Source: Gammaproteobacteria bacterium (GTDB lineage: Bacteria > Pseudomonadota > Gammaproteobacteria > Eutrophobiales > Eutrophobiaceae). Taken from it: DNA of 6,147 nucleotides. A program made the translations under genes and the position numbers. Below the pieces are notes generated by a model that did no database searches, had not been told where the DNA came from, and saw only the letters and a list, made by a program, of their open reading frames with translations. The DNA is taken from positions 1 through 6,147 of the forward strand of contig JACQHV010000152.1 of the NCBI GenBank assembly GCA_016198885.1, written 5' to 3'. Positions within the stretch are counted from its first letter, which is position 1. Each line of letters opens with the position of its first letter. Positions 1 to 5,364 of this stretch are shown piece after piece.

Positions 1-37
1 GGCGAAAACAGGGGTTCGAGCCCCCTAGGGAGCGCCA
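1..37 (+). tRNA. tRNA-Glu, 3' part (5' part lies outside the window)
   Basis: The window opens inside a tRNA. A perfect 5-bp T-stem (AGGGG, 10-14, with CCCCT, 22-26) closes a canonical 7-nt T-loop TTCGAGC at 15-21. The 3' acceptor strand AGGGAGC (27-33), a discriminator G (34) and an encoded CCA (35-37) follow. GGCG at 1-4 fits the 3' strand of the anticodon stem. The anticodon is not visible, so the identity rests on similarity to bacterial tRNA-Glu, whose 3' half (GGCGG-TAACAGGGGTTCGA and an AGGG acceptor strand with discriminator G) closely resembles this one. tRNA-Asp and tRNA-Asn also carry discriminator G, so they remain less likely alternatives. A T5 run follows immediately at 38-42. 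Confidence 0.82.
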
Positions 38-90
38 TTTTTATCCAAGGAGTGTCATAAAATACTACACTGCAATTCTGTTACATTTAT

Positions 91-528
91 ATGCAGAATA
101 AAAAACAGTCTTTCGCCGCACACTATTGCAGCTTGCCTCGCCGATTCGCAGCTATGTCATATGACAGTCTATTATTAATATCCCTCTTCTTTTTCAGCAC
201 CCTTGTTATTCTTCCATTTACCGGCGGGCGGGCGATTAGCAGTGGTAATATCGCTTACAATATTTATCTCATAATCATCAGTTATCTTTATTTTACCTGG
301 CAGTGGACGCATGGAGGTCAGACACTTGGCATGCGGGCATGGCGTATTCGTTTGCAACAGAATAGCACTCAAAACGTTACCTGGTGGCATGCCAATAACC
401 GTTTTTTTCTCGCAACTCTTTCGTTTCTTGGATTGGGTTTTGGTTTTATCTGGTCATACTATGATCGGAGTAAACTGGCCTTCCATGATCGATTTTCAGG
501 CACATTCCTAATTCTTGAAAGTAACTGA
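91..528 (+). CDS. RDD-family integral membrane protein
   Basis: This is a 145-residue protein of the RDD family, small inner-membrane proteins mostly of unknown function; some relatives are implicated in ion transport or stress tolerance. The family hallmarks are visible: an N-terminal arginine pair and acid just before the first helix (R17, R18, D25), the central motif GQTLGMRAWRIRL at 76-88, and a C-terminal LAFHDRFSGT at 129-138. Hydrophobic segments lie at about 26-45, 54-72 and 105-124, giving three predicted membrane helices. An in-frame TAA at 58-60 limits upstream extension and ATG 91 is the first good start, although it lacks a clear Shine-Dalgarno. The next in-frame ATG (codon 22) would remove the arginine pair and is less likely. 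The gene follows the tRNA and converges on lptG. Substrate and role cannot be inferred from sequence. Confidence 0.88.
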   Translation: MQNKKQSFAAHYCSLPRRFAAMSYDSLLLISLFFFSTLVILPFTGGRAISSGNIAYNIYLIIISYLYFTWQWTHGGQTLGMRAWRIRLQQNSTQNVTWWHANNRFFLATLSFLGLGFGFIWSYYDRSKLAFHDRFSGTFLILESN

Positions 529-561
529 TCAATAAACTTCCATACCTCTCAGGTTTCTTTC
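517..561. terminator. Imperfect inverted repeat at the convergent RDD/lptG ends, possible bidirectional terminator
   Basis: The arms GAAAGTAACTGA (517-528) and TCAGGTTTCTTTC (549-561) can pair over about 11 bp with one T-T mismatch and one bulged base, around a 20-nt loop. The structure spans the last codons and stops of both convergent genes, where a shared terminator would be expected. Neither side has a convincing U-tract after the stem, so this is not a textbook intrinsic terminator. It may only limit read-through or protect 3' ends, or it may be chance pairing in AT-rich DNA. Confidence 0.25.
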
Positions 562-1613
562 TGAAATAACCATAGTGTCGCTACTGACATTAAAATGGTT
601 GGTAAAGTGGCGCTTATTGCAGGGCTGATTGCATAAACCACACCTAACTGCCCTGCAATCTGATTAAAAATATGGAAAGTAATACCGATCAAACATCCCG
701 TAAAAACACGATATCCCACTACTGTCGTATATGCATGACTTTTAACCAGCGGGACAGCGAGAACAATCATGACAATGATAGTGAATGGATTAATAATCTT
801 TGACCATAACGCCTGCTCATAACGTTGACTATTCTGTTTGTTCTGCTTCAAATAAGTGATGTAATTATACAATCCCCAGATGGTCAGATACTGCGGAGTA
901 ATGGTGACCAAATTTATCACTTCCGGATTAAGGAGCGATTCCCAGGCAGCCAGTTTAGATTGATGTTTGTTGATAGTAACTTCATGAATTTCTGTTTGTT
1001 CTATATCTTCGAGCAGCCATTGACCATCAGCATATCTGGCCCGCCTTGCATGTGTGCTGACACGTAACCGATCATCGGTGTCAAATTCATAAATATAAAT
1101 ATCTTCAATCTGATCTCCTGGCAGAATTTTACGGATATTGATAAAACTCAATGCATCGCGAGACCAGAGTCCGTTTCTGGTTTTCAATGTGATTTGCTCA
1201 GTGAGTGCAACTGACCGGAGGTGCAGTGCAGTCTGTTCACTGTAAGGTGCGATTAATTCGCCTAAAATAATGGCGAATATGATAATTAACGCCCCCCCCT
1301 TGCACATTGAATAACTCAATCTCAGTTTGGAAACACCGGAAGTGCGTAAAACAGTTAACTCGCTGTTATGTGACAAGATTCCCAGTGTCGCCATACTGCC
1401 AATCACCGCTGCAATAGGAAGCAGTTCATAGGCCATGCGCGGTATTGTCAGTATTACATATTGAATTGCCTGGATAACGCCATAATTACCGCGCCCGGTT
1501 TCTTCCAGTTGATCAATTAAAGATAAGAATGCAAACAGTGCAAGTAAAACAAACAATGCCATTAATACTGTTTTTAATAATATAACAACGATATAACGAT
1601 CAATAATTTTCAT
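549..1613 (-). CDS. lptG: LPS export ABC transporter permease LptG
   Basis: LptG pairs with LptF and the ATPase LptB (LptB2FG) to extract lipopolysaccharide from the outer leaflet of the inner membrane and pass it to LptC and LptA. The 354-residue length is close to the 360 of E. coli LptG. The N-terminal MKIIDRYI and the segment SELTVLRTSGVS (84-95), which aligns with the coupling region that contacts LptB (E. coli SELVVMQASG), are clear. LGELIAPYSEQ (117-127) follows TM3. A periplasmic jellyroll-like domain spans about 130-265, with GLWSRDALSFINI at 148-160, and WSKIINP (270-276) leads into the three C-terminal helices (about 275-292, 300-320, 330-350). The ATG overlaps the lptF stop as ATGA. 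No strong Shine-Dalgarno is present, which suggests translational coupling to lptF. A G8 homopolymer on the coding strand (1292-1299) encodes K105-G-G-A108. Identification is secure. Confidence 0.96.
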   Translation of the reverse strand: MKIIDRYIVVILLKTVLMALFVLLALFAFLSLIDQLEETGRGNYGVIQAIQYVILTIPRMAYELLPIAAVIGSMATLGILSHNSELTVLRTSGVSKLRLSYSMCKGGALIIIFAIILGELIAPYSEQTALHLRSVALTEQITLKTRNGLWSRDALSFINIRKILPGDQIEDIYIYEFDTDDRLRVSTHARRARYADGQWLLEDIEQTEIHEVTINKHQSKLAAWESLLNPEVINLVTITPQYLTIWGLYNYITYLKQNKQNSQRYEQALWSKIINPFTIIVMIVLAVPLVKSHAYTTVVGYRVFTGCLIGITFHIFNQIAGQLGVVYAISPAISATLPTILMSVATLWLFQKET

Positions 1614-2716
1614 TGGTCGGCAGGAAGAATTTGTAATTTCCTGTCACGCTTTCGCCAATGCGTAATAACAGGGGAATAATAGAATATTATGGCTAACACT
1701 ATGAGTATCATATGAACCCACCATAGACCCAGATAGGGAGAAATTGCATCCCGTTCCATTAATGTCCTGGAGATACCCAGAATATTGCTGTAGATTAAAT
1801 AAATCAGGATTGCAATAAACAAAAGTGTGTATGGCTTATGACCGATTGACAACCGTGATAGAAAAACAGCCAATAATCCCAGTAACAAACTTGCCAGCAC
1901 AGCTGAAATACGCCATTGTAATTCTGCGCGGTGTTCAGATGATGTTGAACCCAATAAAGCAGATGTGGACAGTGTCTCAGGGCTTGATGAGGAAGATTCT
2001 GTATCTTCGGTTTCTATAAGTACACCATATTTTTCATATTCCGTGATCTGGAAGTCAAGCATTCCTGGCGAACCCAGATAGCGTCTGCCATTTTCAAATA
2101 TTATGAATCGGTTGCCGGATCTTTTTTCTGTATTGAACCGCGCCTTATCGGATTTCATTACACTGTTTTTGTCTTTTTGTCTGATCTGGAGAAATACATT
2201 CTTCATGGTATTTCTGCTTTCAGAAAGTTTTTCAATATAGACTACACTGTCACCTTTATTTAATTCTTTAAACTGTCCCGCTGCTATACCAGTTATCATT
2301 GATTCCTGCCATGCCTGTTCTTTCAATTTTACGATGTTTGATTTCGCCCATGGTGAGGCATAAAAAGAAATAAAAGCAACCAACAGGCAAAAGACAAGAG
2401 TAAAACGGGCGACAAATTGTAATTGACGTACTGTCCCAACACCGGCAACAGCAAAGGCTGTTAATTCATTATCCTGATTCATCCTTGAGTAGGTCAGTAT
2501 TACTGCAAGGAATAACACCAAAGGTAATACTTCTGTCTGCATTGCCAACATCCTCAGCCATAATAATTTTAAAATAAAACCAGCGGGTATCTTGCCTGAG
2601 GCAGCATCGCCGAGATAGTCGACAAATTTATTGGTGGCAAAAATAAGAAATAACAGGCCAGTAAGCCAGATTAATTTCTGCAAAATTTCACGATGTATGT
2701 AGCGTTCAATTATCAA
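1610..2716 (-). CDS. lptF: LPS export ABC transporter permease LptF
   Basis: LptF is the partner permease of LptG in the LptB2FG lipopolysaccharide extractor. I place the start at TTG 2716, giving 368 residues (E. coli LptF has 366). The resulting N-terminus MIIERYIHREI matches the family pattern, and CAGGA at 2726-2730 lies 9 nt upstream. A longer reading from TTG 2746 adds ten residues without a clear ribosome site. The layout is three N-terminal helices (about 14-30, 58-78, 102-120), a periplasmic domain at about 125-260 and three C-terminal helices (about 270-286, 296-314, 330-348). NELTAFAVAGVG (83-94) is the LptB-coupling region and HRAELQWRIS (262-271) opens TM4, as in E. coli. A serine-rich linker at 240-260, including five consecutive Ser (241-245), precedes TM4. 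The gene lies first in the lptF-lptG unit, divergent from pepA. Confidence 0.94.
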   Translation of the reverse strand: MIIERYIHREILQKLIWLTGLLFLIFATNKFVDYLGDAASGKIPAGFILKLLWLRMLAMQTEVLPLVLFLAVILTYSRMNQDNELTAFAVAGVGTVRQLQFVARFTLVFCLLVAFISFYASPWAKSNIVKLKEQAWQESMITGIAAGQFKELNKGDSVVYIEKLSESRNTMKNVFLQIRQKDKNSVMKSDKARFNTEKRSGNRFIIFENGRRYLGSPGMLDFQITEYEKYGVLIETEDTESSSSSPETLSTSALLGSTSSEHRAELQWRISAVLASLLLGLLAVFLSRLSIGHKPYTLLFIAILIYLIYSNILGISRTLMERDAISPYLGLWWVHMILIVLAIIFYYSPVITHWRKRDRKLQILPADQ

Positions 2717-2725
2717 AAGAATGAT

Positions 2726-2730
2726 TCCTG
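2726..2730 (-). promoter_or_regulatory. lptF ribosome binding site supporting a TTG start
   Basis: Read on the minus strand this is CAGGA, 9 nt before TTG 2716. It is the only Shine-Dalgarno-like sequence near the beginning of lptF. It supports the shorter reading frame, whose first residues match the LptF family N-terminus. Confidence 0.55.
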
Positions 2731-2756
2731 TATAATTTTTCCTCAATTCTTTGCGT

Positions 2757-2785
2757 CATCTACTATAAACTAATACACTTGGCAA
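2757..2785 (-). promoter_or_regulatory. Possible lptF promoter
   Basis: On the minus strand TTGCCA (2785-2780) matches the sigma-70 -35 consensus at 5 of 6 positions. The hexamer 17 nt downstream is TAGATG (2762-2757), a poor -10. A better -10-like TATAGT (2767-2762) is only 12 nt away, so it does not pair properly with this -35. The position, about 40 nt before the lptF start, is right for a promoter. The call is weak. Confidence 0.22.
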
Positions 2786-2806
2786 CATAGCAAAAGCAGT
2801 GATATT
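2779..2806 (+). promoter_or_regulatory. Possible pepA promoter
   Basis: TTGGCA (2779-2784, 5 of 6 to the sigma-70 -35) is followed after 16 nt by GATATT (2801-2806, 4 of 6 to the -10), about 65 nt before the pepA start. An upstream alternative is TTGCGT (2751-2756) with TACACT (2774-2779) at 17 nt. AT-rich -10-like hexamers without a partner also occur at 2824-2829 (GATAAT) and 2830-2835 (TATGAT). The -35 overlaps the minus-strand TTGCCA proposed for lptF. Confidence 0.28.
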
Positions 2807-2871
2807 CAGCCAATATATACCCAGATAATTATGATAACTTCCTGATATCTGATATTTATCCTGAGATGGGC

Positions 2872-4380
2872 ATGCAAATCACAATAAAAAGCGGAAATCC
2901 AGAGAAACAGCGGACTGCGTGTCTGATTGCAGGTATCCTTGAACCTCGCCGCCTGTCTCCTGCAGCCAAGACAATCGACAGTATAAGCAAGAAATTCCTT
3001 TCCAACCTTCTTCGCCGTGGCGACATAGAAGGTAAAATGGGGCAATCATTATTACTTCACAACGTCCCGGGGATGCTTGCTGATCGTGTATTGCTGATCG
3101 GTTGTGGCCGGGAACGCGATTTAACTGACAATCAATACCGCAAAATAGTCACAAACAGCATAAAGGAACTTAAGCAAACCGGCGCCATGGAGGCGGTCAA
3201 TTATCTCTCCGAACTGAACATAAAAGGCCGGGATTACTACTGGAAGATCAAACAGGCCGTGGAAGTAACTCAAAATACAATTTATAACTTTACTGAATAT
3301 AAGACTAAAGATAAAACCAGCCGGAGAAAGATCAGAAAACTCACTCTGATAGTACCAACCCGCAGGGAATTACCGATAGGCGAACAGGCAATTGAAAACG
3401 GGATGGCCATATCAAGAGGAATCAATTTGACCCGGGATCTGGCCAATCAGCCTTCTAATGTTTGTACACCTACCTATCTGGCCGAGCAGGCAAAGCAACT
3501 TGCCAAGACTTATAAAACCATAAAAGTCGATGTGCTGGATGAAGATGAAATGACCAAGCTCGGCATGAACTCATTGTTATCCGTGGCCCGCGGAAGCGAT
3601 GAGCCGGCAAAGTTGATCACCCTTGAATACAAGGGGGCAAAAAAAAACCTAAAACCAATTGTTCTGGTTGGAAAGGGAGTAACTTTTGATACTGGAGGCA
3701 TATCCATAAAACCGGCTGCTGCTATGGATGAGATGAAATTCGATATGTGTGGTGCAGCAAGTGTGATCGGAACGATATGCGCGGCGGCAGAGATCGGTTT
3801 ACCACTCAACATCACAGGCGTCATTCCTTCAACGGAAAACATGCCGGGTGGCAGTGCGACCAAACCCGGTGATATTATCACCAGCATGTCCGGCCAGACT
3901 GTTGAAGTATTAAACACTGATGCTGAAGGCCGTCTGATACTCTGTGATGCACTGACATATTGCGAACGTTATGAACCGGATGTGGTCATTGATATTGCAA
4001 CATTGACTGGCGCCTGCGTTATAGCATTGGGCAATCACGCCACCGGCCTGATGAGCAACCATAACCCGCTTGCGAAAGATTTGTTGAATGCAGGAGAAAC
4101 AAGTTGCGATCGTGTATGGCAATTGCCCTTATGGGAAGAATATAACCAGCAATTGACCAGTCCGTTTGCAGATATGGCGAATATCGGTGGACGTGAGGCA
4201 GGAACAATCACCGCGGCATGTTTCCTGTCACGATTCACCGGGAAATATCATTGGGCACATCTGGATATTGCAGGGACAGCCTGGACTACAGGTAAAAATA
4301 AAGGGGCAACCGGACGCCCTGTTGCCCTGTTGGTTCAATATCTGTTAGACAGATGCAACAAAAATAAACCAGTTGCCTGA
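2872..4380 (+). CDS. pepA: Leucyl aminopeptidase, peptidase family M17 (PepA)
   Basis: This is a cytosolic two-metal aminopeptidase that releases N-terminal residues, preferring leucine, and normally forms hexamers. With ATG 2872 it has 502 residues (E. coli PepA 503), and MQITIKSGNPEKQR lines up with the E. coli N-terminus; ATG 2866 would add two residues. The active site is complete at a constant offset of two from E. coli: metal ligands K268, D273, D291, D350 and E352, and catalytic K280 and R354. The M17 signature NTDAEGRL is at 348-355. The N-terminal domain (about 1-165) is full length and strongly E. coli-like; in E. coli it contributes to DNA binding in Xer recombination and carAB control, so a similar second role here is possible but unproven. 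An A9 run at 3639-3647 encodes part of A256-K-K-N259. The gene heads the pepA-holC unit. Confidence 0.97.
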   Translation: MQITIKSGNPEKQRTACLIAGILEPRRLSPAAKTIDSISKKFLSNLLRRGDIEGKMGQSLLLHNVPGMLADRVLLIGCGRERDLTDNQYRKIVTNSIKELKQTGAMEAVNYLSELNIKGRDYYWKIKQAVEVTQNTIYNFTEYKTKDKTSRRKIRKLTLIVPTRRELPIGEQAIENGMAISRGINLTRDLANQPSNVCTPTYLAEQAKQLAKTYKTIKVDVLDEDEMTKLGMNSLLSVARGSDEPAKLITLEYKGAKKNLKPIVLVGKGVTFDTGGISIKPAAAMDEMKFDMCGAASVIGTICAAAEIGLPLNITGVIPSTENMPGGSATKPGDIITSMSGQTVEVLNTDAEGRLILCDALTYCERYEPDVVIDIATLTGACVIALGNHATGLMSNHNPLAKDLLNAGETSCDRVWQLPLWEEYNQQLTSPFADMANIGGREAGTITAACFLSRFTGKYHWAHLDIAGTAWTTGKNKGATGRPVALLVQYLLDRCNKNKPVA

Positions 4381-4381
4381 T

Positions 4382-4822
4382 ATGCCCCGCGTTGATTTTT
4401 ATGTTCTGCCTGAAAATAGTCAACGTGAACGGTTCGCCTGTTTCATGACCAGTAAGGCCCGCCAACAGGGCAACACTATTTATATTCATACTGCCTCACG
4501 AGAAGTGGCCGAATTCCTTGATGATTTGCTATGGACTTTTAAAGACATCAGTTTTTTACCGCACGCAATTGCAGAGGAAGATATAACCAGTAACGAACCA
4601 GTAATTATCGGCTGGCGTGATAAGTCCCCTGATCAATATCAGGTCATGATCAATCTGACACAGGATGTTCCCGTATTTGCGGAAAGATTTGCTAGAATTA
4701 TCGAGATAGTGGCTGGAAACAATACTGACAAACAGCAGGCGCGCAATCGTTACCGCAATTACCGTGATCGCGGCTATGAGTTACATAATCACACTATGGA
4801 GTCCGATTATGACAACGCCTAA
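4382..4822 (+). CDS. holC: DNA polymerase III chi subunit (HolC)
   Basis: Chi is an accessory clamp-loader protein; with psi it links DNA polymerase III holoenzyme to the C-terminal tail of single-stranded DNA-binding protein. The product is 146 residues (E. coli chi 147). MPRVDFYVL opens the first strand, LDDLLWTFKDISFLPH (46-61) is the most conserved chi segment, NEPVIIGWRD (71-80) follows, and the basic RYRNYRDRGYEL (123-134) closes the domain. ATG 4382 lies 1 nt after the pepA stop and gives the family-like N-terminus; TTG 4373, which overlaps pepA, would add three residues and is less likely. There is no strong Shine-Dalgarno, so translation is probably coupled to pepA. The holC-pepA pairing is conserved across proteobacteria, which reinforces the call. 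Confidence 0.93.
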   Translation: MPRVDFYVLPENSQRERFACFMTSKARQQGNTIYIHTASREVAEFLDDLLWTFKDISFLPHAIAEEDITSNEPVIIGWRDKSPDQYQVMINLTQDVPVFAERFARIIEIVAGNNTDKQQARNRYRNYRDRGYELHNHTMESDYDNA

Positions 4823-5240
4823 GATACCTCCCCGGATAAAACAGCCGTCACATCCAACCGGTTCGATTGAGCTCAGTAAATCCATAGATGAACTTGAACA
4901 TTTAATTACGGATACTAGCCCGGTGCTCTCGGATTTGCATACTGACACCATGATCCCGGTGCTGGATGATGTTATAGATCATGACAATATGATACATACA
5001 AATCATCCGGAATATGAATATGCCGGGATAACTATTGCTGATACCGGTACTGACAGTATAAGTCCTGATCAAATTGAGAGTCTGGTCCATAACGTGGAAG
5101 AAAAAATTGCCGGCGAGCTGGATACATTGGTCAATATTCTTAAAGACACAATCAAGGACAGTATAATGACAGAATTGAAGAGCCAGCTGGAAACAGAGGT
5201 CAACCAGAAAAAATCATTAAAATCCGGCGGTGGTAAATAA
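4809..5240 (+). CDS. Small acidic protein of unknown function between holC and valS
   Basis: I do not recognise a characterised function. The start is ATG 4809, because GGAG at 4798-4801 lies 7 nt upstream; a GTG at 4764 in the same frame lacks such support. The 143-residue product overlaps the holC end by 14 nt in another frame, implying coupled expression. It has no signal peptide or membrane helix. The first 20 residues are Pro- and Lys-containing, the middle (about 20-90) is acidic and probably disordered, and 86-132 looks like one or two amphipathic helices (IESLVHNVEEKIAGELDTLV, then KDTIKDSIMTEL), followed by a basic, glycine-rich tail. Two short similar motifs, SPVLSDL (37-43) and IPVLDDV (49-55), resemble the IPVLT(D/E)VV motif I remember from short beta- and gammaproteobacterial proteins near holC, such as DUF2486. 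That family link is from memory and unverified. Confidence 0.8.
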   Translation: MTTPKIPPRIKQPSHPTGSIELSKSIDELEHLITDTSPVLSDLHTDTMIPVLDDVIDHDNMIHTNHPEYEYAGITIADTGTDSISPDQIESLVHNVEEKIAGELDTLVNILKDTIKDSIMTELKSQLETEVNQKKSLKSGGGK

Positions 5241-5364
5241 ACACAAATTATTTTCCACCTTCCTGGTTCCTGTCTGCAGCTGTTGACTATTCTTATAACT
5301 GGCATAATGCCCCATTTTCGCGGGCAATCTCTATTTCCAATAACATCATAAAATAAGCGGTATT
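5241..5364 (+). promoter_or_regulatory. Leader and possible internal promoter upstream of valS
   Basis: This 124-bp gap has no coding potential that I can support and no U-tract terminator. TTGACT (5283-5288) matches the -35 consensus at 5 of 6 positions. The best -10-like hexamer, CATAAT (5303-5308, 5 of 6), is only 14 nt away, which is short for sigma-70; TAATGC at 16 nt is a poor match. The -10 region is embedded in an odd-length palindrome GGCATAATGCC (5301-5311, 5-bp arms around a central A) that could be an operator half-site pair or chance. Just before valS, AGCGG (5356-5360) is a weak ribosome site 4 nt from the ATG. Confidence 0.28.

Noticed and set aside
58..63. TAAAAT as a -10 box for the RDD gene
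   Set aside because: It matches at 5 of 6 positions, but the expected -35 would fall in the tRNA 3' end and T-run, where no TTGACA-like hexamer exists. Read-through from the tRNA transcript is as likely.
1..90. tRNA 3' end as an integration site for a mobile element
   Set aside because: No integrase gene, direct repeat of the tRNA end or accessory cargo is visible downstream; the following genes are core.
825..1067. Open frame of 80 codons on the plus strand inside lptG
   Set aside because: It is antisense to the LptG periplasmic domain, with no recognisable motif and no supporting ribosome site.
1981..2030. Serine-rich tract in LptF (residues 240-260) as an inserted domain
   Set aside because: The segment aligns with the variable linker before TM4 in E. 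coli LptF (similar length, then the same RAEL-WRI), and total protein length is normal, so it is linker drift rather than an insertion.
3510..3917. Open frame of 135 codons on the minus strand inside pepA
   Set aside because: It is antisense to the most conserved part of pepA, including the active-site region, and its product resembles no family I know. It is a shadow of pepA codon use.
4628..4654. Perfect 6-bp hairpin CCTGAT-CAAT-ATCAGG (4628-4643) and a repeated TGATCAAT (4630-4637, 4647-4654) in holC
   Set aside because: Both lie inside conserved holC coding sequence (DQYQVMINL region), have no U-tract, and are short enough to arise by chance in AT-rich DNA.
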